Assembly: GCA_965367015.1 (NCBI GenBank)
Contig: CBDUGY010000124.1
Location: forward strand, 1-7,912
DNA from: CAXBES01 sp965367015
GTDB taxonomy: Bacteria; Bacteroidota; Bacteroidia; Flavobacteriales; Flavobacteriaceae
Reading direction: 5' to 3'
Length of the DNA: 7,912 bases
Position 1 is the stretch's first letter; every line of letters begins with the position of its first letter. The position numbers were made by a program, and so were the translations under genes. Of the stretch, positions 1 to 5,770 are shown piece by piece. Under the pieces are notes generated by a model. That model did not search any database. It had not been told where the DNA came from and saw only the letters and a list, made by a program, of their open reading frames with translations.

Positions 1-509
1 TGAAGGATTTTCAACATGTCCTGCTCTAAAGTTTCCACTGGAAATTCAACAATTCGATTCACTTCTTTACCATTTTTGTAGAAAATAAAAGTTGGTACGC
101 GATGTATATTTAACCCCTCTTCTTCGCCTCCGGGACTCTGTTTGTAAGTATCCCGTGCATTATTAACCCCTACCGTGGTAACTCGGTCGAGTGGAAATCC
201 TGCGACATCTAAGATTTTATAGAATCTAGGCACCTCTCGTTTGCTGTCTCCACACCAAGTGCCTAAAAAAATGGAAATTGTATATTCTGAAAGTTGGTCA
301 CTTAATTGAGTTGTTTGGGCTTCCGACGGTTGATATTCGGTATAATTTTTACCAAACCAATCACTATATGGTGTTTTTAAAAGAGCCGACTTATTTATTT
401 TACCTAAGAGTTGAGGCGATCCTTTTTCCAGACTAACTTCATTGTTAAATGATTGCCCATTTGCGATATACAGAGATAGACTGAGTAATAAAAGTACTAT
501 TGTTTTCAT
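1..509 (-). CDS. Exported thioredoxin-fold protein with WCGDS site, C-terminus cut by window edge
   Basis: The frame is open from ATG at 509 to the window edge and gives 169 residues with no stop, so the C-terminus is missing. Residues 1-19 form a signal peptide (MKTIVLLLLSLSLYIANG, then QS), which points to the periplasm. The thioredoxin fold is visible as a beta strand ending in FLGTWCGDSKREVPRF (residues 81-96) and a cis-proline segment RVPTFIFYKNGKEV (138-150, Pro139). The active site reads C86-G-D-S89, so the resolving cysteine of the usual CxxC is replaced by serine. Such a protein cannot do ordinary dithiol/disulfide exchange alone. It may form mixed disulfides, act as an isomerase or peroxidase-like enzyme, or have only a structural role. 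WCGDS variants are familiar in Bacteroidota thioredoxin-like proteins, to my recollection. It lies 120 bases downstream of the LuxR-type regulator on the same strand. I found no clear promoter of its own, so it may be read from that regulator's transcript. Fold assignment is strong; the biochemical role is unknown. Confidence 0.88.
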   Translation of the reverse strand, partial: MKTIVLLLLSLSLYIANGQSFNNEVSLEKGSPQLLGKINKSALLKTPYSDWFGKNYTEYQPSEAQTTQLSDQLSEYTISIFLGTWCGDSKREVPRFYKILDVAGFPLDRVTTVGVNNARDTYKQSPGGEEEGLNIHRVPTFIFYKNGKEVNRIVEFPVETLEQDMLKIL

Positions 510-629
510 TGGTGGTGTTTTTAAAATTCGATAACGAAGATTTAAAAACGAAAGCGAAAACATGAAGTTTACAGGTTCTAAAAAAGGACTAGACCCCGTT
601 TGAATTTAAGATCAGATTCAAAAAAACAA

Positions 630-1685
630 TTAGTTATAGAGTTTCTTTACTTCTTCTCTGGAAGAAACATTCAACTTTTTATATAAATTATTTATGTGAG
701 TTTTAACGGTACTTACACTCACAAACATTTCGGAAGCTATTTCTTTATTCGACTTTTCATCTAAAATGAGAGATAACACTTTTTTCTCCTGATTCGAAAG
801 CGCTGCTTCTGCCGGGATTAACTGATTAGTTGCCTTTTTCCACTTTCCGAAGAAATAAAAATTACCAAGAATTGAAACAAGGGCGATTAAACTACCCAGA
901 TAAACCCACCAAGGTAATTTGTTCGAGGTTGCAGTGTTTATATATTGATCGGAAGCTAACTCGGCTGCGTATTGATTGCTATAACTACTATTGGGATATG
1001 TAGTGCTGATTCTGGTTAAGAGTCCGTCGTAATAGGAGTTCGTTTTTAGGTCCTCCAAATAATAAGCATGCAAATCGTTTGTGCGATCAGAAAGAAAGGC
1101 ATAGCTATATAATTCGGCCAATGGTTCGTTCAATTTTGAACTAAACTGTTGAATGGTTTTAAACCATTTTTCAGAATTTATTTTTCTATTTGCCTCACTT
1201 CGGTAAGTACCAAAAGCAAAGCGCATGTCGTTTTTCAACGAATCTATTTTTAGTAGAGTATTTGCCTTGTCGTTTGGAGAAATGATACGACAGAACATTT
1301 CATTATCGAAGGAGAAAGGCAGCGACAGTGTATCTGAATTATTCGCAATAAATACTATTTCTTCACTATTTGGGCAGTGGCCGGTAAAATGACTGGTTTT
1401 CTGAGTATCTTCACTACAAGTATCGACATGGATTCGATAAATTCTATTTTGGGCAGGGAGATTATTTCCAGAAAAATTAAAATAACCCGTTGAGTCGGGA
1501 GTCGTTTTGTTCAAAATCTGCTCGGGATATACCCCGGAGATTTTTCGATAATCTTCGACTACGGAAAGGTATATATTTCCTTCTAGAAATTCTGCGTCTA
1601 CATTTCCAGAGAACTGGTATTGCGCCATACCGCTTTGGAATGCCAACAGAATTACAAGAATTATAAGAAAACGAATTTTTTTCAT
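630..1685 (-). CDS. Membrane-tethered LuxR-family transcriptional regulator
   Basis: The protein has 351 residues from ATG at 1685. Residues 1-21 are a signal sequence (MKKIRFLIILVILLAFQSGMA, then QYQF). Residues 22-257 should be periplasmic: the first part (22-135) is strand-rich (FSGNVD, NIYLSVV, DSTGYFNFSG, IYRIHVD) and resembles a small beta sandwich of the DUF4369 or carboxypeptidase-regulatory kind, followed by a helical stretch (136-250). One membrane helix spans about 258-279 (LPWWVYLGSLIALVSILGNFYFF). The C-terminus (297-350) is a LuxR/GerE helix-turn-helix with the typical LSNQEKKVLSLI, NKEIASEMFVSVSTVKTHI and LYKKLNV segments. This is a one-protein sensor: signal outside, DNA binding inside. 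Three periplasmic cysteines (C90, C104, C132) could be redox-active, which is suggestive beside a thioredoxin-like gene but unproven. A longer start (GTG at 1712) is ruled out because it falls on the promoter's -7 element and would bury the signal peptide. No typical Shine-Dalgarno is present. The ligand and regulon are unknown. Confidence 0.9.
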   Translation of the reverse strand: MKKIRFLIILVILLAFQSGMAQYQFSGNVDAEFLEGNIYLSVVEDYRKISGVYPEQILNKTTPDSTGYFNFSGNNLPAQNRIYRIHVDTCSEDTQKTSHFTGHCPNSEEIVFIANNSDTLSLPFSFDNEMFCRIISPNDKANTLLKIDSLKNDMRFAFGTYRSEANRKINSEKWFKTIQQFSSKLNEPLAELYSYAFLSDRTNDLHAYYLEDLKTNSYYDGLLTRISTTYPNSSYSNQYAAELASDQYINTATSNKLPWWVYLGSLIALVSILGNFYFFGKWKKATNQLIPAEAALSNQEKKVLSLILDEKSNKEIASEMFVSVSTVKTHINNLYKKLNVSSREEVKKLYN

Positions 1686-1711
1686 ACTATTCGAAAAACC
1701 GAAGATACTCA

Positions 1712-1742
1712 CAAAGTTATAGAATTCAAGGTCTGTAACAAA
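1712..1742 (-). promoter_or_regulatory. Bacteroidota-type promoter for the LuxR-family regulator
   Basis: Read on the minus strand, TTTG (1739-1742) is followed by exactly 19 bases and then TAACTTTG (1712-1719). This is an exact match to the Bacteroidota primary sigma consensus TTTG-N19-21-TAnnTTTG. The expected transcription start is around 1705-1707, giving a leader of about 20 bases before ATG 1685. This placement rules out the in-frame GTG at 1712 as the translation start. Confidence 0.75.
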
Positions 1743-1783
1743 AGTAATAAGCCTCCTACTTATAGTTTAAAACAATTAATTAG

Positions 1784-1791
1784 TAAATTTG
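1784..1791 (+). promoter_or_regulatory. Candidate -7 element for the yqaE-lipoprotein-lipB operon
   Basis: TAAATTTG matches TAnnTTTG exactly. No TTTG or TTG lies at the expected distance upstream, so support comes from the -7 box alone. With normal spacing, transcription would begin at about 1796-1798, on or next to the ATG at 1797, which implies a leaderless or nearly leaderless message. An AT-rich stretch can produce this match by chance, hence modest confidence. Confidence 0.35.
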
Positions 1792-1796
1792 TAGAT

Positions 1797-1955
1797 ATGA
1801 GTATTTGGAGAGTGCTGCTGTCAATTCTTTTTCCACCCCTGGCAGTGATAGACAGAGGATGCGGTTCTATTTTGATCGTATTAATATTAACGATTTGCGG
1901 TTGGATTCCGGGTGTTATTGCCGCCTTAATAATTTTAAATAATCCTAAAAAATAA
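1797..1955 (+). CDS. YqaE/Pmp3 family small membrane protein (UPF0057)
   Basis: This is a 52-residue protein. It carries the hallmark Pmp3 signature: FPPLAVIDRGCGS (residues 12-24), then a second hydrophobic stretch, then CGWIPGVIAALII (34-46). Two membrane helices are expected (about 3-19 and 26-47), with a short lysine-ending tail, and the length is normal for the family. Yeast Pmp3 affects membrane potential and salt tolerance; bacterial members are stress-associated membrane proteins of unclear mechanism. The open frame continues upstream to 1620, but that extension overlaps the divergent regulator gene and lacks membrane character, so I take Met at 1797, where similarity to the family begins. 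It is the first gene of a tight operon, 3 bases before the lipoprotein gene. No Shine-Dalgarno is seen before the start. Confidence 0.9.
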   Translation: MSIWRVLLSILFPPLAVIDRGCGSILIVLILTICGWIPGVIAALIILNNPKK

Positions 1956-1958
1956 ATA

Positions 1959-2699
1959 ATGATACTAAGAAGTGCTCTTTTGTTGCTGGCAACAATTTTT
2001 TTTGCCAGTTGCCAATTTACTGAAACTATGGTGCTCAACGAGGATGGAAGTGGTAGAATGGCAATCGATCTGAATATGGATGAAATGATGGCTTTCGGCG
2101 GAATGGGGATCGATACTGCAGCTGTGAAAATGGATACCATAATTTCTATAAAGCAATTTCTAGAAGAAAAAAAAGATAGTATTTCAACTCTTTCTGCAGA
2201 GCAACAAGCAAAGCTGAAACGAATGGAGAATTACAATATAAGAATGGTCATGGATTCGGAAACTGAAAAAATGAATATTAATATGTACATCGATTTCAAA
2301 AATGTCGCTGAAGCGAACGACCTGATGAATGGTTTAAATGAAGGTGGATCGATGATGCCCCAAATGGGAGGTACAAGTATTGAAAATAAAGAAGAAGATT
2401 CACCGGAAGTAGTAGGTGTTAAATATAAATTTGAAGGAAAAAAATTTAAAAGAGACGCTTATATAATCGACAAGAAACTTCATACCCAACAGCTGGATAG
2501 TATGAAATCGGCTGAAGCCTTTATGAGCAGTATGAAATATAAGCTTAAGTATACCTTTCCGAAGAAAATAAAAAAATCATCAGTAAAGGATGCTACTTAT
2601 TCTTTAGACGGTAAAACCATTGAAGTGGAAAGAAGTTTTTTAGATTATATGAAAGATCCGAATATTCTCGATCTGGAAGTTGAATTGGAAAGTAATTAA
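1959..2699 (+). CDS. Methionine-rich lipoprotein of unknown function
   Basis: The protein has 246 residues. The N-terminus MILRSALLLLATIFFASC is a lipoprotein signal with acylated Cys18, followed by QFTET. It has no acidic cluster right after the cysteine, so I see no clear surface-export signal, and the protein probably faces the periplasm. The mature part starts with a strand pattern around a DGSG turn (TMVLNEDGSGRMAIDLNMDEMM, residues 23-44), loosely like LppM-type lipoproteins. It ends with strand-rich segments (YSLDGKTIEVERSF, ILDLEVEL). About 21 of 246 residues are methionine, clustered at 34-58 and 123-136 (MNGLNEGGSMMPQMGG), which is unusually high and could reflect metal binding or oxidant scavenging; this is speculation. 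A charged, probably helical segment (62-95) follows the first cluster. The stop shares a base with the lipB start, so the two are likely translationally coupled. I do not recognise a named family with confidence. Confidence 0.85.
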   Translation: MILRSALLLLATIFFASCQFTETMVLNEDGSGRMAIDLNMDEMMAFGGMGIDTAAVKMDTIISIKQFLEEKKDSISTLSAEQQAKLKRMENYNIRMVMDSETEKMNINMYIDFKNVAEANDLMNGLNEGGSMMPQMGGTSIENKEEDSPEVVGVKYKFEGKKFKRDAYIIDKKLHTQQLDSMKSAEAFMSSMKYKLKYTFPKKIKKSSVKDATYSLDGKTIEVERSFLDYMKDPNILDLEVELESN

Positions 2700-3421
2700 T
2701 GAATAAGTCAATTGAAATACAGGATCTAGGTTTAAAAGATTACAAAGAATCCTGGGAATACCAAGAGGAGCTTTTCAATGGGATAATTGATGTAAAAATT
2801 AAAAACCGAAGAGAAGAAACCACGTTGGCAACCCCTAACTATTTTCTATTGGTGGAACATCCGCATGTGTATACCCTCGGAAAGAGTGGGGATTTCTCTA
2901 ATCTATTAGTTTCAGAAGATAAGTTAGCCAAAATTGGTGCTAAATTCTATAAAATTAATCGCGGTGGCGATATTACATATCACGGTCCCGGACAAATAGT
3001 AGGTTATCCAATTTTAGATCTGGAAAATTTCTTTTCCGACATTCATAAATACTTGCGATTTCTTGAAGAAATGGTGATTAGAACGCTTGGAGAATACGGT
3101 CTGAAGGCGGTACGCTCAAAGGGTGAGACTGGTGTTTGGTTAGACGTTGACACCCCTTTTGCCAGAAAGATATGCGCAATGGGCGTGCGGGCAAGCCGAT
3201 GGGTTACAATGCATGGTTTTGCTTTAAATGTCAATGCAGATCTTGGTTACTTCGATCATATGATTCCCTGCGGAATCAAGGGCAAAGCGGTCACTTCATT
3301 GAACGTAGAATTGGGCAAGGCCGAAGTTTCTATGGAAGAAGTGAAAGAAAAACTTCTAAAGCATTTTGCAGACCTTTTTGAAGCCGAACTTCATAAAAAA
3401 ACTGCCTCTAGTTTTACCTAG
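2699..3421 (+). CDS. lipB: Octanoyl-[ACP]:protein N-octanoyltransferase LipB
   Basis: LipB moves the octanoyl group from acyl carrier protein to a lysine of lipoate-dependent proteins (E2 subunits, GcvH) in the cytoplasm, the first step of lipoic acid synthesis before LipA inserts sulfur. The 240-residue protein shows the family landmarks: LLVEHPHVYTLGKSG (50-64), the signature RGGDITYHGPGQIVGYPI (88-105), the catalytic lysine in ARKICAMGVR (Lys157), MHGFALNVN (171-179) and the catalytic cysteine in MIPCGI (Cys191). The Lys-Cys spacing of 34 equals that of E. coli LipB (Lys135/Cys169), so it should be active. The start codon overlaps the lipoprotein stop by one base (TAATG), with a weak purine run GGAAAG six bases upstream. 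It is the last gene of the yqaE-lipoprotein-lipB operon; no lipA is in view. The final residues (KKTASSFT) are a short non-conserved tail. Confidence 0.97.
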   Translation: MNKSIEIQDLGLKDYKESWEYQEELFNGIIDVKIKNRREETTLATPNYFLLVEHPHVYTLGKSGDFSNLLVSEDKLAKIGAKFYKINRGGDITYHGPGQIVGYPILDLENFFSDIHKYLRFLEEMVIRTLGEYGLKAVRSKGETGVWLDVDTPFARKICAMGVRASRWVTMHGFALNVNADLGYFDHMIPCGIKGKAVTSLNVELGKAEVSMEEVKEKLLKHFADLFEAELHKKTASSFT

Positions 3422-3498
3422 AAACAGCTTCTTTACTTTATGTCTTTACGCTTTTGGCCCAACTTATGTATAGTACTTTTTGTAAGCCGAACTATGAT

Positions 3499-4218
3499 TT
3501 ATTTACTAAAGCCTGTGAGTAGGCTGCTACTGGTTATTTTACCTCGTTTATTATAATCCTCTTGTTTTACCATACCTACACCTTCAGAGATCCATTGCTT
3601 TGCAGTATTGATTTGATTCATACCCATGCTCATATTTAGATCGATACTATAAGTAATTATATAGCATTCGAAGCTTCCGGCAGGAGTGGTTACAGTCTCC
3701 TGGCCTACAACCTTTCGGTCTTTAATCAAAGTTTTCATATCCATATTGATGCCCGACATACTTATTTCCATAGCCACTGATGCATCGGGTAAGTTATCAC
3801 CTACACTTAGATTATTGGGCAAATTCAAATTTTCGCCTGACATCTCATACTCGAAATTTTTAAATTGTTCAAATGCTTGAGAGTTTAGAATCGATTCAAA
3901 ATCTATTGAAACAGTTCCATCAGCGCAAGTGTAATCGTACGCTGTTTCCAATATTACTTTACCTTTTTTGTCTTTGACAATATTATTAATCGTGGCGATT
4001 TCTTGGCCCATTTCAGTGCGGACATTCGTTACGGTGTAGTCCATCACCGACGATATTTTATTGTTTCCTTCATAGGTTGTAATCTGCCCTGAAGATCCTT
4101 CTTTAAAGGGATAGAATTTGCTACAATTTTGAGCAAATACGGTAGTGACACATGATACAAGTGCGAGGGTAATTGTGATTATTGTCCTTTTCGATAAAAG
4201 TGTTAGTGGCGATTTCAT
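3499..4218 (-). CDS. Secreted DUF3108-like (TapB-like) protein
   Basis: The protein has 239 residues. A signal peptide covers residues 1-29 (basic SKR at 9-11, hydrophobic core, cleavage VFA before QNC), placing it in the periplasm or beyond. An internal LVSC could look like a lipobox, but the hydrophobic stretch continues past it to a better AQ cleavage site, so I favour ordinary secretion. The mature protein opens with CSKFYPFKEGSSGQITTY (32-49) and ends with TTPAGSFECYIITYS (177-191) and WISEGVGMVKQEDYNKRGKITSSSLLTGF (209-237). That pattern, of two twisted sheets with a TPAG(S/T)F turn and a late EGVGMVK, is what I associate with DUF3108 and TapB-like proteins. No enzymatic residues are evident. 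It lies 16 bases after the OmpA-family gene and is almost certainly co-transcribed with it, suggesting a shared cell-envelope role. Function unknown; family call is from memory of the pattern. Confidence 0.85.
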   Translation of the reverse strand: MKSPLTLLSKRTIITITLALVSCVTTVFAQNCSKFYPFKEGSSGQITTYEGNNKISSVMDYTVTNVRTEMGQEIATINNIVKDKKGKVILETAYDYTCADGTVSIDFESILNSQAFEQFKNFEYEMSGENLNLPNNLSVGDNLPDASVAMEISMSGINMDMKTLIKDRKVVGQETVTTPAGSFECYIITYSIDLNMSMGMNQINTAKQWISEGVGMVKQEDYNKRGKITSSSLLTGFSK

Positions 4219-4234
4219 ATGATTCAGTGTTTAT

Positions 4235-5533
4235 CTATTGTTTTATAAATTCTACTCTGCGGTTTTGTGATTTGCCGCTTTGGGTGTCGTTTGATGCTAC
4301 CGGGGATGCTTCTCCTTTACCATCTGTTTCAATTCTACTTTTTGCGATTCCATGCTGTGAGACAAGTATTTCGCGAACTGCATTTGCTCTATCCTTCGAC
4401 AGTTTAAGATTAGCTTCAGCGCTCCCATCGTCATCTGTATGCCCAACAATGGTAATACGCATGTCCGGTACTTGTTTCATTGCTGTTGCGACTTCATCAA
4501 TTACTGAGTTTGAGCCGCCTTTTATCGATGCCGAACCCGTGTCAAATAGAATTGCATTTGTTGACAACCGACCTTCAGTTAGTAGCTTGCTTCTGTTATC
4601 TATTCCCGACTTAGCTATTCGGAAATTTGCAATATAAACTTCATCCACATTTCTCGGATCCCTCAATCCACGAGTGTGGATCTTAAAGTTGGTAATTCCG
4701 TCAGGAACCAAACGTGGAACATCAACAATTTTATTATCTCCCAGCCAAACGCGCATTCTACTTTTGTTTACAGCAATCGATACATGTACTTGTTGATTGA
4801 TAACAGATCGATAATCTTTATCTATTTGATTTCTGAATTCACGGTTGCCATTTGAAACTTTTTCTACAGCCCCACGGGAAGAAATATATAGGCAAGGAGA
4901 GAGTTCGGCCATGCTCCAGTTCTTACCTTTGTTGAATTTTGTATTGTCATCTAAAATTAAAGTTATCATGGCCTGAGAACTTGTTTTTTGATCCATTCCT
5001 TGAGTCAAGAGGTCAAACTCAATCGTATAATTCTCCGGAAGATTCGAGGATGTCATGGGCACAAATGTCGTTTTATTGCTTAATCGAAACCATTTTTCAC
5101 CATTTACTGTCACCAATTCTCCTGAACCATTAGCATCCCATTTGGCGGGAAAATCTCCAATATTGTCTCGCGAAAAATTGTCCTCAAAAATCGTTGAAGT
5201 ACCAGGTTCAAAATCGAAATTACTTTTCACGACGGTACCGGTATTTGCCCCATTTGGTGTAGATACTTCGGTAGACGATGATCCAATTACATTATTGTCT
5301 TTTTTCTTGTTTTTTTTCTTTTTCTTTTTCGACTTCTGTTTTTTCTTCGGAGCGTCGACCACACTGTCCAAAGCGCGATCCGTACTTTTCTCGGTTTCTC
5401 TTTCCACTCTGCGTTCTACTGTCCGTTCAACGGCTCGCTCGGCTTTTTTGCCCAATTTATCTAGGAATTGGGCACTGCTCGTCGTGGCAGATAATAAGAA
5501 AAGCAGTAGTCCGACTAATTTAATTGCTTTCAT
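4235..5533 (-). CDS. OmpA-family peptidoglycan-binding protein with polylysine linker and sandwich-like domain
   Basis: The protein has 432 residues. A signal peptide (1-21, ...SATTSSA before QF) is followed by a strongly charged, likely coiled-coil segment rich in Glu/Arg repeats (ERAVERTVERRVERETEK, 32-49). A lysine tract follows (13 Lys in residues 63-78), then a Ser/Thr/Gly linker. Residues about 106-310 are strand-rich (FEDNFSRDNIGDFPAKW, YTIEFDLLTQG, VHVSIAVNKSRMRVWLGDNKIVDVPR, DEVYIANFRIA) and look like a concanavalin A/LamG-type sandwich. The C-terminus (about 324-430) is an OmpA/MotB domain: ILFDTGSASI, IVGHTDDDGSAEANLKLSKDRA and GKGEASPVASN...NRRVEF. Asp367 and Arg382 keep the 15-residue spacing of the E. 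coli OmpA residues (D271, R286) that bind diaminopimelate. No beta-barrel is present, so it probably sits in the periplasm anchoring the envelope; the middle domain may bind glycan, but that is inference. First gene of the pair with the DUF3108-like gene. Confidence 0.92.
   Translation of the reverse strand: MKAIKLVGLLLFLLSATTSSAQFLDKLGKKAERAVERTVERRVERETEKSTDRALDSVVDAPKKKQKSKKKKKKNKKKDNNVIGSSSTEVSTPNGANTGTVVKSNFDFEPGTSTIFEDNFSRDNIGDFPAKWDANGSGELVTVNGEKWFRLSNKTTFVPMTSSNLPENYTIEFDLLTQGMDQKTSSQAMITLILDDNTKFNKGKNWSMAELSPCLYISSRGAVEKVSNGNREFRNQIDKDYRSVINQQVHVSIAVNKSRMRVWLGDNKIVDVPRLVPDGITNFKIHTRGLRDPRNVDEVYIANFRIAKSGIDNRSKLLTEGRLSTNAILFDTGSASIKGGSNSVIDEVATAMKQVPDMRITIVGHTDDDGSAEANLKLSKDRANAVREILVSQHGIAKSRIETDGKGEASPVASNDTQSGKSQNRRVEFIKQ
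5300..5347 (-). repeat. Low-complexity A-rich tract encoding polylysine, including an A8 run
   Basis: These bases encode residues 63-78 of the OmpA-family protein. On the coding strand they are almost all AAA/AAG codons, with an uninterrupted run of eight A (5310-5317 as T on the plus strand) and two runs of five (5319-5323, 5325-5329). Such runs are prone to slippage. The tract supplies a dense positive charge between the coiled-coil-like segment and the sandwich domain. Confidence 0.8.
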
Positions 5534-5613
5534 AGTTTTTGATTTTTGGATTACTATATGTTACTGTTTCTTTGTTTCAAAGTGCATAGGTGGGATTGAA
5601 CTCATCTTTTGTT

Positions 5614-5630
5614 TTGACTCAAAGTGTCAA
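5614..5630. promoter_or_regulatory. Inverted repeat TTGAC-N7-GTCAA in the OmpA gene leader
   Basis: Perfect 5-bp arms TTGAC (5614-5618) and GTCAA (5626-5630) flank TCAAAGT; C5620/G5624 also pair across the centre. It lies 81-97 bases before the OmpA-family start and just downstream of the predicted transcription start near 5652. It could be an operator acting as a roadblock or a small hairpin in the leader. Short arms make chance occurrence possible. Confidence 0.3.
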
Positions 5631-5657
5631 TAACAATTTAATCAAGTTACTGATATT

Positions 5658-5690
5658 CAAAGATATAAGTTTAATCGAATACTTCCCAAA
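5658..5690 (-). promoter_or_regulatory. Candidate promoter of the OmpA / DUF3108-like operon
   Basis: On the minus strand, TTTG (5687-5690) is followed by 21 bases and then TATCTTTG (5658-5665), an exact TAnnTTTG. The spacing is at the long end of the Bacteroidota range. The transcription start would be near 5652, giving a leader of roughly 118 bases before ATG 5533. No better -7/-33 pair was found nearer the gene. Confidence 0.5.
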
Positions 5691-5703
5691 ACGTAGGAAG
5701 TAT
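5679..5703. promoter_or_regulatory. 8-bp inverted repeat overlapping the OmpA promoter's -33 element
   Basis: ATACTTCC (5679-5686) and GGAAGTAT (5696-5703) are perfect 8-bp arms separated by 9 bases. The TTTG of the candidate promoter (5687-5690) sits inside the spacer, so a dimeric regulator binding both arms would cover the -33 element. There is no T-run after it on either strand, which argues against a terminator. Candidate operator. Confidence 0.4.
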
Positions 5704-5770
5704 CTTTCACCATTTTAATGCACTGTGAGTTTCAAAGATAGGGTGCGCCCTGATGTAAGGCTATTCATAT

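Noticed and set aside
599..622. Inverted repeat TTTGAAT-N10-ATTCAAA after the LuxR-type regulator
   Set aside because: The arms are AT-only except one pair, and on the minus strand no T-run follows, so it does not qualify as an intrinsic terminator; chance is likely in AT-rich DNA.
1686..1712. Longer form of the LuxR-type regulator from GTG 1712
   Set aside because: The GTG lies on the promoter's -7 element, upstream of the expected transcription start, and would place nine residues before a good signal peptide.
1620..1796. N-terminal extension of the YqaE reading frame back to 1620
   Set aside because: It overlaps the divergent regulator gene and its promoter, has no membrane or family character, and YqaE proteins are about 50 residues long, matching the start at 1797.
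1760..2156. Minus-strand open frames opposite yqaE and the lipoprotein gene
   Set aside because: They are antisense to a well-supported operon and show no recognisable domain or start context.
3422..3498. Bidirectional terminator between the convergent lipB and DUF3108-like genes
   Set aside because: Position makes one expected, but I found only 4-bp stems (for example CTTA...TAAG) and scattered T-runs, not a convincing hairpin.
4144..4155. Lipobox-like LVSC in the DUF3108-like protein
   Set aside because: The hydrophobic stretch continues past the cysteine to a better VFA/Q cleavage site, so ordinary signal peptidase processing is more likely.
5055..5633. 192-residue plus-strand open frame with a poly-Phe stretch
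   Set aside because: It is the antisense shadow of the OmpA-family gene; the Phe run is the complement of the polylysine codons.
5740..5751. Small GC hairpin AGGG-TGCG-CCCT in the intergenic region as a terminator of the 5856 gene
   Set aside because: The stem is only four base pairs and no T-run follows on the minus strand.
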